In this document: one piece after another, positions 19,943 to 29,865 of the stretch | Layout: each line of letters begins with the position of its first letter | Position numbering within the stretch: the first letter of the stretch is position 1 | Source: Leishmania infantum JPCM5 | Lineage: Eukaryota; Euglenozoa; Kinetoplastea; Trypanosomatida; Trypanosomatidae | Direction: 5' to 3' | Assembly (NCBI RefSeq): GCF_000002875.2 | Contig: NC_009414.2 | Span: 845,001-909,000, forward strand | DNA length: 64,000 bases | Notes under the pieces: generated by a model | Databases searched by the model: none | Told to the model about the DNA's origin: nothing | The model's input: only the letters and a program-made list of their open reading frames with translations | Position numbers and translations under genes: made by a program

Positions 19943-21456
19943 TGGTGAACGAAGGAGGAGAAGGAGAGCAAGGTGGCAGGAAGAGAGAGGGTGAGAGACG
20001 GAAAGGAAAGGAGTGCGAGAAAAGGCACTTGCGTGAGTACGACGACACAGATGGCGATGCACCTCAGGTGTAGATTGCTATATGCTCTGCGGCAAGATTT
20101 GATGGGGCGACGTGTATACAGAGATGACGGCGTGTGAGGTAATTGTGGAAGGAAAGGGTCACCGTTTGCGTGCGCTCCACAGCACGAGATGTTCGGTGAG
20201 CGTGGCGGGGAAGGACGGCGAGAGGGAGAGAGTGGAACATGTCCACGCAGAGGTGCGGTCAGCAGGAAGAGAATCTGCAATCCCACGGGGGGGGGGAATA
20301 CAGCTATGGGCCGTGGGGCCAAACCTGCGGTGGTTCATTCTGTGACTTCGCTGCATCCAGGAAAAGCGGAGGACATCGCATGGAGAGCGGGCGCACACTG
20401 TGTGGTCCTGGTCTCGTTGAGGTGACGAAGAGGCGACTGGCCGACGTTCCGTCCTTGTTTTCCGTTTGGCTGTTTCGGTTTCCTGTGATGATCAATCATG
20501 ATCCATCGTAGCCGGCACGCTCGTCGATCATCCACACACACACACACAGGCACGCACACCTCTTCGCGCACAGCTGCGCAGGGCAGTTCACAGATCTCGC
20601 ACGCAGGGGTAGGTGACTATGGAAGGGGAGTAAAATGTCCATGTAGCCGCCTATTGCAGTGGTGCTGATGTCGGGCTTGATTACACGCTTCCAAGGATTC
20701 GTAAGCAAGGCTCTGTAGACAGAGCATAAGGCGAACAGAGAACGAGAGCATCAGCGAAGAGAGAGGTGGTGGGAATGGTGGTGGTGGTGGTGCACAACAG
20801 TACAGCAGATGTGCGCCTTGCTTTCGAGTTGGCTGTCATTGTCCACTGAACCGGAGAGAAGAGGTGAAGCAGAGGGACGTAAAGATACGCAGCCTCGCAC
20901 TCCGGACTGGTTGTCAGGTCGGTCGAAGGGGAGAGCAGAGTGCGAATCATGGCGACGACACAAGAACACCCTCACACATGTGCACGCTTTCTGCTTCGAT
21001 CGCTGAGCAACTCATGAAAATTGTTAGGGCTGCCGTTGCCGCATCGGTAGAACCTCGCCTGCGCACGGGTCTTCTCAGAAGCGCACAAGGAGAAGCTGCT
21101 ACGAGGCGTGGCTTCCTCCCCGCTCCACCTGCTCGGCAGGAGCGTGTGCGCGATGCACAGAGCGCCTTCGGATCCTTTTGTTTGTGGCACTGCGAGGGCA
21201 ACGTTGCTGAGCCCTGCACAGAGAGTGGCATCCGTATTGCCATGATGTAATACAGCACCCTCTCTATGGCGCTTCGTGTGCTTGCACTTCTATGCGGCAC
21301 CCATGAAGGGGAAGGGAGAGACAGAAGGATGTAGTGCCCCGTCCGCCCCAGCGGCAGGGCGGGGGTACGTGCCACCGATGGCATTCGTATGTCTACTGCG
21401 CAGTTCTTTCTCTTTTGTTTCATCGCACACCGTTGCCGCCGTCTGCTGTGACGAAA
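19943..21456. other. 1.5-kb intergenic region
   Basis: The first ~90 bases next to the gene at 19942 are strongly pyrimidine-rich on the coding strand. Other features are an 8-G run near 20288, (CA)n near 20536-20550 and GGT repeats near 20770-20792. No coding region supported. Confidence 0.55.
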
Positions 21457-23554
21457 TCACTTGCCCTTTTTGGAAAAAAACTTTGCCAAGAAGCCCTTCC
21501 CCTTTTTCACCACCTGTTGCGGTGCAGGGTCCGACGGCTGCGAAGAGTGGCGCCGCGCCACGATGGAAGGCTCCTCGCTGGCCGGTTTCCCACCGCGGCC
21601 TACTCGTGCAGGTGGTTGCTGTTTCGGGCTCGGCGCACCTTGCTGGGCGGCCGACAGCCTCGCATTGCCTTTAACGCCCTGCCGTGACTTCTTGAGTTTT
21701 TCTGCGCCTGCCTTACCGACGTCCTCGCGCTGCGCAGCCACTTCCCCAGATGTCGGCGCCCACTCAGCGTGCGCCACAGGGGTCACGTCCGCGTGAAAAG
21801 TGGACTCTGGAAAACCCGCGGCAGCGCTGTCGTGGATGGCAGATGGTTGCTGCGTTTCTTTCCCGCCGTCCTTTACGCGCAACTTAACGGGGATACCTTC
21901 TTGAGCAGTCCCCCCCGCCTCCTCAGCCTCTTCGTCGTCGTCGTCGTCGTCCGAGTACGAATACGAATATGTGTAGTAGGAGCAACCGGCCGGTATCGAC
22001 TCAGGAGTGGGCCGGTCTGCCTGACTTGGCGTGCTTGCGCCACCGTCCGTCGGTCTCGCGAGGTTGTAACTCATGAAGCGGGAAGCATCCTCTTCGATGT
22101 CATCATCTCTGGCGCCGAAGGCGGGTAGCCGCGTAGCGCGTGCATCATCTACCGCGTAAGGGGTGGGATCAGCGAGCTTATCGCTCGACACATCCTCCAT
22201 GACGAGGTGGCCAAAGAAACCCTCGTTCACATTGCTCCCCTCCTCCACTGTGGCGTCCAGGGGAACGCTAAAGGGCCCATCGTCGGCGTCGCCCTGCTCC
22301 GAGGCCTCGAGTGGCGGTATCTCGACCGAGTAAGAGTCGGTATCCTCAGCGCCAGCCTTGCTTTCGCTACTGTCCTCGTCGCCACTGCGAAGCGGCTGTG
22401 GCTGGGGAGCCGCGCTTTGCTGGCGGCTCTCATCCAGCCCTCGCGTCGCCTGTGGCAAGAACGCAGAGAAGGACGGCCTTTCACCCTGCACATGCTCTTC
22501 TTTTCGCTTTTGCGGATCCTGTAGCGATGCGTCGCCCGACTCGGACGCCGCCGCCGGCACGAGGTGCACAGCCGGGATCATTTTCGATGTAGAACCGTGC
22601 TCGGTCTGAACGGTAGCCGCCAACGAATGCTGGGCTCGCACGACGGGGACGTGCGGTCGGCTCGTAAGACTCTCCCTCACATCGCCACCGTTGCTGCCCT
22701 TCCCCACCCCGGCGCCGGGCGCCGCTGCCTGTGAGCGCTGCGCCGAGCGGCCGATCAAGGGAGAGGTCGAGCACTGCGGCCGCTCAGCGCCCGCCGCTGC
22801 ACTGCCAGGGAAAGGTGCACTGCCAGGAACGCTCAGCACCGGCGCTGACGCGACGCGGTCCCCCGGCAGCGTCTGCTCGCAAAACGCTAACTGGGTACGA
22901 CCCCGCTCCTCATCACGTGCCACTTGGTGCTGGTTCGACACCGTGTGCACCGCACTTGCCCCAACCTGCTCACCTGGCGTGGCGCCGCTCGACCGCCGGC
23001 ACGCCTCCCCCGGCAATGCGGCCTCGCTACTCTCCAAGAAACTACGGTGGCGCGGCGCACCGGTTGACATGGCGGGGATAAGTTCCCTCTTCGAGTTAGT
23101 CATCACCTCGGCTGCTGCGAGGCTAGGCGTTGGCGTCGCGTCTCTTCTTGTAAAAGCCGGAAGCAGGTTGAGCTGCGCCGGCACCTTCTTCTCCGCAGCT
23201 GGAAGGAGGCGTCCCCTCGTCCATGACGTCGCCTCGTCAATCGGTGCAGAGCCGTAGCGATTCGCCGACGCAGGATCTGCTCTGCCAAAGCGCGCCGTCG
23301 CCGACTCGGGCCTCATCCAGGGTAAGTAGCTCTGGGAGGCAGAACTCGGCAGCACCAGTTGCGTGGCTCCCGGCTCCCGCGAGGCCGTCTGCTCGCCGTC
23401 GCCCCCTCGGGTTGTAGCACCGAGGCCGTCGGGGCTGCGATCACCCGTGATGCGGGCTGCACCAGCGGCATCGACGACGCTGTTCCCACCAAAGGGAAGG
23501 CCCAGTGCGGACGAGGGGAAAGGCGACATCGTGCTCATGGCACCGGCTGGTGGC
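21457..23554 (-). CDS. Low-complexity protein, probably the C-terminal part of the DZIP1-like gene across the assembly gap
   Basis: An open frame of about 698 codons runs from the gap edge to the stop. The first ATG is at 23538, but the codons between it and the gap (P-P-A-G-A) are also open. The protein is Ser/Ala/Pro/Gly-rich and looks disordered, with an acidic patch encoded by a GTC/GAC repeat near 21925-21960 (DDDDDDEEAEEA) flanked by Tyr/Ser alternation (YYTYSYSYS). It ends in a short basic tail (VVKKGKGFLAKFFSKKGK). No domain is recognised. Because the other gap edge is also coding on the same strand, the simplest reading is one gene. A separate 693-aa gene starting at 23538 is possible if the real gap hides an intergenic region. 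Confidence 0.65.
21925..21960. repeat. (GTC)n trinucleotide repeat in coding sequence
   Basis: TCGTCGTCG-type triplets read as GAC/GAA on the coding strand, giving a run of Asp then Tyr/Glu-rich residues. Length variation between strains would be in frame. Confidence 0.75.
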
Positions 23555-23654
23555 NNNNNNNNNNNNNNNNNNNNNNNNNNNNNNNNNNNNNNNNNNNNNN
23601 NNNNNNNNNNNNNNNNNNNNNNNNNNNNNNNNNNNNNNNNNNNNNNNNNNNNNN
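23555..23654. other. Assembly gap of exactly 100 N
   Basis: One hundred N in a row is the usual placeholder for a gap of unknown length. Coding sequence reaches both edges on the minus strand. If one gene spans it, the missing length must leave remainder 2 on division by 3, because the right side ends on a codon boundary at 23655 and the left side starts with one leftover base at 23554. Confidence 0.97.
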
Positions 23655-24995
23655 CTCTTCCACGTCTTTCTGCTTGAGTGCAGCAGTTATGTCCTCCCGA
23701 TTGGCGAGTGCGTGCTGCGTCCGTGCCCTTGCCGCTGCTGGGGGCGTGATGGGGGACACAACGACAAGACTTTCACCTGCGCTCCCTCGTCGCCGTGCCG
23801 CCTCTCCGCCGTCACTGCCTTCGGTGCGTGGAGGGCCGTGCAGAACGCTCTGCGGATCAAGCGTGAGGGCAGCCCGCGTGCTTCGTGGCGCCGCCAAGGG
23901 ATCACGATGCTCCTGTTGCGCCTGCTTTCGTGGCAGGTCGTTTCTCAAGTTGCAGGAGCCGCGATCGTCAGCAGCGCTCCGCCTACCTTGTTCACTCTCC
24001 CTGCCGACGGCGCTCTGCAACTGCTGAAGTTCTGCGCCGGTGCGCAACAGCTCTCGGTGAATACGAAGCAGAATGTCCTCTTCGTCCAATCTACTACCGC
24101 GCTGTTGCAGGCCGGAAAGGGGGCCGCTGCTTGCCACCGCCTCTCCTGCCGTGACTGCCTCCCCCGCTGACTGCTTCGGTGCCGCGGCCACGTAGGACGG
24201 TGGCATGCCACGCTGCAGAGCTGCTTGCTGCTCCATGAGTTTTGCCACCGCCAGCCGCAGTTCGCTGATCTCCTTTCGCAAGCCGCGATCGCCACATTCG
24301 TCAGCAGTCTCCTGCAGCACTGTGGGCACATGATCCACGAAAAGGCCACCAGGCGGCGCCTGCGCCGAAGAAGTGGGAGCTTGGGTTGCGGCTTCGAACT
24401 GCTTCAGAGAGACAGCAGCGGAGCCGGCTGCCATGACAGCGCATCCTTCTAACCGCTTGTGCCGCTTTCGTATGTGCGATTCGACTGCGTGCCGACTTGG
24501 GTACACATTTCCGCAGAAACTGCAGGCTAGCTGAAGCACGGTGTCCACAGCTCCCCGTGAATGGCTCGCCTGTCCCTCTCTGGTCAGAGGCGCGCGCGAT
24601 GGAGTTGACCTCGCACGCTGCCGCTCCTGTCGGAGCTCACGCAGCTGCTGCTTATACACTGCCACACACTCGCGCAGCTCTATGAGCTCCTCCTCGCAAC
24701 GCCGAAGCTGCGCCGTCGCCTTTTGCGCGCGCCTCTCTTCGTTTTTGCAGCAGTACTTCAGGTACTGCATGGTGCATTGCATCCCCTGGACGAGCTGTCT
24801 GGAGGTGTCGAGTGCGTGGCGTGAGAGAAACCAATCCTGCGGCAACTCAACGCGGTGCCATCCCATCTGGCGAATTGTCGCCTCCTTCACATCCCGCGTG
24901 GCAGCACCGTCGGCGTTGTACAGAGTCTCGCCGTCGACGAGGGAGAGGAAGGCGACATCGCTAGGTGGGTCGCGAAGACGAAAGCGAAACGGCAT
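23655..24995 (-). CDS. DZIP1-like (Iguana) C2H2 zinc-finger coiled-coil protein, N-terminal part
   Basis: 447 codons are visible before the gap. Starts at ATG 24995 (MPFRFRLRDPP); the frame is open upstream only through a GTG. The first ~85 residues (FRFRLRDPPSD...YNADG...MGWHRVELPQDW...QLVQGMQCTMQYLKYCC) match the layout of the DZIP1 N-terminal domain, then a charged coiled coil (about 85-130), then a single C2H2 finger, LACSFCGNVYPSRHAVESHIRKRH (C158, C161, H174, H179). In DZIP1 the finger likewise follows the first coiled coil. A second heptad-rich stretch (about 240-265) follows. In animals DZIP1/DZIP1L act at the basal body and ciliary transition zone, so a flagellar-base role here is inferred. 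The protein probably continues past the gap. Confidence 0.78.
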
Positions 24996-25745
24996 AGCAC
25001 GCGACTTCACAGAGAGCGCTGTCCTCTTTGGGTACGCTGCTACTCCTTTTCAGTCGCTTCTTGATGCGTTGGTGCGAACCTTCTCGACGGTGGATCGGCG
25101 CTACCTGAAAAACCTTTTATGTGCTCGCGCGAGGAGCGCTCTTGCGTGCGCATCTGTGTATTTATGCGTCTATGACGTTTGCAGGGAATGCGAGCGCTTG
25201 TGGTGATGGTGCACTCCTGTGGTGGGGGCAGATGGGGGGGGGCACGTGGCCCAATGAGAAAAACTTCAGTGCTTCCTTCCCGATTGAGAAGAACACGGGA
25301 GAAAGACGCGCAGTTGGCAAAGACTTCGGGGGGGGGCGCCCAGACGTTTTCGCCAGCCGTTTGTGCATGAGGGCGCCCCACAGCCAGACCAATACGTGTG
25401 TGTGCGTGAGAGAGAGTGGGCTGCATGAAGAGAGGGTGGCATGCAGCTGCGAGGCCAAACACGAAGCGAAGCGGAGGAATAAAGCGATGACCGCACAACG
25501 ATGCACAAGCGATCCGTAGAACACCGGCAGGATTCACGTCGCAGCGTGCTGAAAAAAAAAAGCACAGTGTTGCATGCCCCGCACCTCTGACAGCGATCAT
25601 GTAAGGATGTTTTGATACAGACCGTGACTCGTTTCTTCTTCCGCCGCTGCTTTTCAGGTTTTACGGCAAAGGCTGTAATCACTGACCACTGCCGAGGAAC
25701 TTGTCCGCACTGACGCCGTGCTAGAAGACTTGCTTTCTTCTCTGC

Positions 25746-25761
25746 ATATATATATATATAT
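25746..25761. repeat. (AT)8 microsatellite
   Basis: Sixteen bases of uninterrupted AT dinucleotides. Confidence 0.9.
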
Positions 25762-26259
25762 CACTTCTGCACGTACGTTGGAGCCAGAGTTGCTCTATGG
25801 AAGCAAGGCAAGACATAACCCCGACCACGATTTTATTCCAACGTGTCCACTCAACCGCGAACAAGTCTGCAACAGCATACGCCCACAACCGCAGCTCACC
25901 GGCCACTCCTGCGCCACAGCGGAATCCTGACCGTCTAGGGCGAGCCATCATGCCATGCAATCGGGGCCGCCCGCCTAACGGGCTCTTCCTGTCCTGCCTC
26001 AGCCCTTCTTCCGACCTGTGCAGTGCCGGAGGCGCCAGACGGTGACCCGGTTAGCCCTACACGCCGTGGATTGGTGTAGGTCGCGTGCACGGTTGTGCGT
26101 CAGGGCGCAGGCATTGGACTCTGTCGCTTGACGAGTAAGAAGGGGTGGTCCAGGTGCATGCCGGATGAGTTCAAGGAGGAAGTTGGCCAGATTCAGGTCA
26201 GGGCCCTGGGAGGCCCTGTCCACGAAACCACAACGACAACAAGTGCAACCCCCGAGAAA

Positions 26260-26278
26260 CACACACACACACACACAC
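26260..26278. repeat. (AC)n microsatellite
   Basis: About nine uninterrupted AC dinucleotides. Confidence 0.9.
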
Positions 26279-28183
26279 TAACACACATTTCACAAGGAGA
26301 CAGAGCGTTCACCGTTTGGTGGTGAAAAGTCGTCGCCTCCGTCGCGGTCAGAACAGTGAAGAGAGCGCGACAACGAAAACAAAATTACCAACGAGAGGGT
26401 GCCTTTGGTGTGAGCGAGGCAAGAGCAACGACTCTCCTTACCTGCAACGTGACCAGTCTCTGCCGTGTGACACGAGCTCAACTTCGCTCGACCCCACCGG
26501 CCCCGTCAGAGGGCGCCATGCGCCTGGTCCAAAGCAGCGCTAGACACGCGCAACGTACAGCAATGCGGCGACGCAGTCATCTGCGAGCACGGCCCCGGCA
26601 TTAAACTCCACCCACCCCACGCGCCTCAGGCCTCCCGCCCTCCCCCACACACACACAGACATCAGTGGGCCAGTGCGAGGGGATCTGGGTGATAGGTTGC
26701 GCTCGAGCCAGGCTGACACTCTGCCCATCATGTGGATGGCACAAGCGTGTGCACGGTCGCCGCTCGCTCCAGCAGAACACTGCCCATCACCTGACCGCCG
26801 ACATCAGCAGCAATGCATCGCTCCGGCCTCCCTACGTCGTCGGCACTTGGACCCTGTCAGCAGAAGAGATGCATTCGACGTTGGGCAGGGGATAAATAGG
26901 AGCTGCCTGGGCATCCACGCAGAGAGAGAAGGAGAGCGCGTGCCACAGTGCCCTGAGGATACCACACACGGAGATGTGTGTGTGTGTGTGCCCTCCCGGC
27001 ATCAGTGAGGGATGGAGAAAGCAACACAGCGATACAGCAAGCATAACGCTGAGAAAAAAAAAACACAAAGGCGAGGAAACTTCCACAGAGCGGGAGAGTC
27101 GCGTTACACCAGCACAAGAACAACTGGGAGCGGAAGAGACCACCGTAGATCCTTGGTCCCATCAACACATTACAGTCGAGGCAAGCACCAATTCCTCGGG
27201 CGAGCAACAGTGCGCCGGGGGCGCACACATGCAAGGCACTACACTCATGCAAATGCACGCGGAAGAGATGCTTGCGCGAGGGAAACGCGAAGCACAAAAG
27301 CCAACGAAGAGAGGAGAAGGCTGTGTTTTTTTTTTTGGGGGGGGAGGCAGAGAGGGGGGAAGAGGGGAAGGTATCGCACATTTGTATGCAATGAGGGAAG
27401 AGGGTGGAAAACGGTAAGACGAAGAGATCCACGCGCACAGACACCTGCAGCGCACGTGCCTCAGTCCGTACAGCGTGGATGTGCGCGCACTTGTTCTCAG
27501 AACAACAACGAAAAAAAAAAGAAAACGAAGCCTACACGATAAAACTATGAACGGTTAAGAAAACGGAGAAAGAGACGGGCGAGAGGGCGGCGGCGGAGGA
27601 GGAGGAGGAGGGGGGGGGCGGCGGCGGTAAAGTGTACGAGAAGACACGCAAAGCTGAGCGCCGCAGGCACCAAAGGAAAAGGGCAAAGAGGGAACGATAC
27701 CCCGCAGAGGCACACGCGCGCACGCGGAGACTCAGAGAGGCCGGGGGTGGGGGTGGGGCGTAGAAGCGGGAGCACGACAAGGCGCACCATTTTCCTCCGT
27801 TTCGTTTGCACGGGTTTGATCGATGGAGGGATCATCCAGGCAAAAACGTGGAACGGGCAGCGGAAGCGACGTTGGCGTGCCTGTGTGTGCATGAGAGGGG
27901 TCGGTCGGGGGTGGGGGGGGTTGTCCACCTACACAGTCCGACCGTGTCCATAGGGAATGGGTCGCCTTCTTCAGTGACGTCGACACTCGCGTCCCTGCCC
28001 AGAAAGAGAGAGGAAAAAAGCTGCGCAGGGGTACGAATCGCCCTCACTCTTGAAGGGTGCCTCGCTGTCCATTTCTCTCTCCGCACGCCTCCGCGCATGC
28101 GCGAAGAGGCCGGAGCTAGACACGCCAGAGCGTTGTCGCCTGCCATTGGTGCGGCAAACTCACACATGTTCCTGCCACATACA

Positions 28184-29797
28184 TCAAGCTTGGTAGTAAG
28201 TGTTCAGGAACTCGCGAAGCACATCCTTGATGATCGTGCGATCAGGAACGCGCTGTGCCGTGCCGTAGAGCGTGCCGCTCGACTCCCCGAGTACGGGCTT
28301 CTTTCCATCGGCGATAAGCTTCTCGCTCTCGGCAAAGAGGGTGTCCCCTATCTCCTTCACGTCGCTCAGGAAGCGCGCCGTGACTGCCGTTGGCGTCTGC
28401 AGCAGCGTCACACTAAACTGCAAGCCGGATGGGAACTGGAGGGTGTTCAGTACCCAGCCGCGTAACTTGAGATCGTCACCGAGACGGAATATGTCGATCA
28501 CATTGCTCGTAAAGGCGAAGACGCTCGCGGTCGGCTCACCAATGATGCGTATGTAGGGCAGCTTGCTCAACTCCGTCGTCATCGTCTCGCGTGTTGTGAC
28601 GATTTTGTGGCAGCAATCGATGTAGCCCTCCATACCCATACGCACCATCGCCGCCCACGTGCCGGCAATCACGTTGCCTGGCTTTGACCCACTCACAGCA
28701 GGCGAGCAGTACATGCCGCCTGGCCACTCCGAAACACAGCAGAACTGGAAGCTGCGCAGCTCCTTCGAGCGGTACATGACCGTCGACGTCCCTTTAGGTG
28801 CGTAGCCGTACTTGTGCGTGTCACACGAGATCGACGTGACACCGCGATTGCGGAAGTCCACGACCGGCGCCGAACGGCCAGTCTTCTCGAGGAAGGGCAT
28901 GATGAAGCCGCCCAGGCAGCAGTCGACGTGCATGCCGATGTTGTGCTTGTAGGCCATCTCCGCAATCTCCTCGATAGGGTCGACGACGCCATGCGGAAAG
29001 TTTGGCGCCGACGCCGCGACGGCGATCGTGTCGTACCGGATGTACTTCTCCATCTCCTTTGGATCCACGCGGCCGGTTGTCGCCAGCACCGGCACCTTGA
29101 TGAGATCAATGCCAAAGTACTCTGCCCCCTTGTCGAACGCGGGGTGAATGGTGATGGGCGCCACCACCGACGGGTGTTCGATCCCGCGTGTCACGCGTCC
29201 CCAGTCGCGGTACGTCTTAAGGGCCATCATGATGCTCTCCGTCCCTCCGGACGTCACGACGCCTCCGGCGTCCGGAAGTAAATGGCCATTGTACATGTGC
29301 AGCACCATGGACACAATCTCCGCCTCCATCTTGCGCGTCGCGCCGAAGATGTCGCTGTGCAGCGGGTTGCTCCACTGGAAGATGGCCATAACGTCGTTCA
29401 TGAAGGCGGTGTGCGATCGGCCACCGTGGTAGACGGCTCCACTGAAGAAACCTTTTTCGTAGCTGAGGTCAAGGTCGTGGTGAAGCTGGGTGACCAGCTG
29501 CAACACCTCCGCCTCAGAGCGGGACTTTTCCGGCAGAACGAGGGCTTTGAACTCGCCTTCCTTCGACGGCATCTTCACCCCACTTACCGCTTTCTTGACC
29601 TCCTTGCGGATTATGGGGGCCGCTAGAGTGCGGATGCCGCGCCACACCGCTTGGTAGCTGCGCGCCGTCAAGCGGCCATCGCGGAAGCAGTCCACCGCGA
29701 TGCGCACCGCGACGGCGCCGCTGAGCGTGATGGCAATAACCTGCGTCGGGCTTTTGTCCTTCAGCCGCTCATTGAGGTACTGGGAGATGGTGGTCAT
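28184..29797 (-). CDS. SPL: Sphingosine-1-phosphate lyase
   Basis: 537 aa. A PLP enzyme that cleaves phosphorylated sphingoid bases to a long-chain aldehyde and phosphoethanolamine. In Leishmania this route supplies ethanolamine phosphate for phosphatidylethanolamine synthesis (known for the family). Evidence: group II decarboxylase-like fold with SGGTESIMMALK (183-194), NFPHGVVDPIEEI (266-278), HVDCCLGGFIMPF (290-302) and SCDTHKYGYAPKG, where K329 is the PLP lysine. One hydrophobic segment near residues 18-36 fits the N-terminal membrane anchor of eukaryotic lyases, placing the catalytic domain in the cytosol. Length matches the family. ATG 29797 is preceded by a good pyrimidine tract and AG. 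Confidence 0.96.
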   Translation of the reverse strand: MTTISQYLNERLKDKSPTQVIAITLSGAVAVRIAVDCFRDGRLTARSYQAVWRGIRTLAAPIIRKEVKKAVSGVKMPSKEGEFKALVLPEKSRSEAEVLQLVTQLHHDLDLSYEKGFFSGAVYHGGRSHTAFMNDVMAIFQWSNPLHSDIFGATRKMEAEIVSMVLHMYNGHLLPDAGGVVTSGGTESIMMALKTYRDWGRVTRGIEHPSVVAPITIHPAFDKGAEYFGIDLIKVPVLATTGRVDPKEMEKYIRYDTIAVAASAPNFPHGVVDPIEEIAEMAYKHNIGMHVDCCLGGFIMPFLEKTGRSAPVVDFRNRGVTSISCDTHKYGYAPKGTSTVMYRSKELRSFQFCCVSEWPGGMYCSPAVSGSKPGNVIAGTWAAMVRMGMEGYIDCCHKIVTTRETMTTELSKLPYIRIIGEPTASVFAFTSNVIDIFRLGDDLKLRGWVLNTLQFPSGLQFSVTLLQTPTAVTARFLSDVKEIGDTLFAESEKLIADGKKPVLGESSGTLYGTAQRVPDRTIIKDVLREFLNTYYQA

Positions 29798-29837
29798 GAT
29801 GGCTGTGTCTTACGTGCGCCGCAGCACGCGGTCAGTA

Positions 29838-29865
29838 CTTTACGACGGAGGAAGGGAGGGGGTCG
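29838..29865 (-). promoter_or_regulatory. Candidate trans-splice acceptor for SPL
   Basis: On the coding strand ACCCCCTCCCTTCCTCCGTC leads to AAAG, with AG at 29839-29838. This implies a 5' UTR of about 40 nt with no intervening ATG. Confidence 0.45.

Larger units (their letters stand above)
25690..26900. mobile_element. Candidate degenerate SIDER-like retroposon remnant (weak)
   Basis: This is a block of ordinary-complexity, non-coding sequence inside a simple-sequence-rich UTR. Near 25995-26035 the + strand shows CCTGCCTCAGCC followed about 24 bases later by GCCAG. That recalls the start of the ~79-base signature shared by trypanosomatid ingi/SIDER elements, as I remember it. No poly-A tail or target-site duplication could be shown, so this is a hint only. 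Confidence 0.2.
24996..28183. other. 3.2-kb gene-less region
   Basis: Mostly expected to be 3' UTR of the sphingosine-1-phosphate lyase gene plus 5' flank of the DZIP1-like gene. ORFs here are readings of biased sequence. It contains (AT)n at 25746-25761, (AC)n at 26260-26278, T10G8 near 27330-27348 and GGA/G tracts near 27595-27627. About 25690-26900 has noticeably less simple sequence than the rest and is listed separately. No tRNA or rRNA recognised. Confidence 0.55.

Noticed and set aside
24996..25010. Upstream start of the DZIP1-like gene at 25010
   Set aside because: The codon there is GTG on the coding strand. The first ATG is at 24995 and is followed directly by the conserved N-terminal domain.
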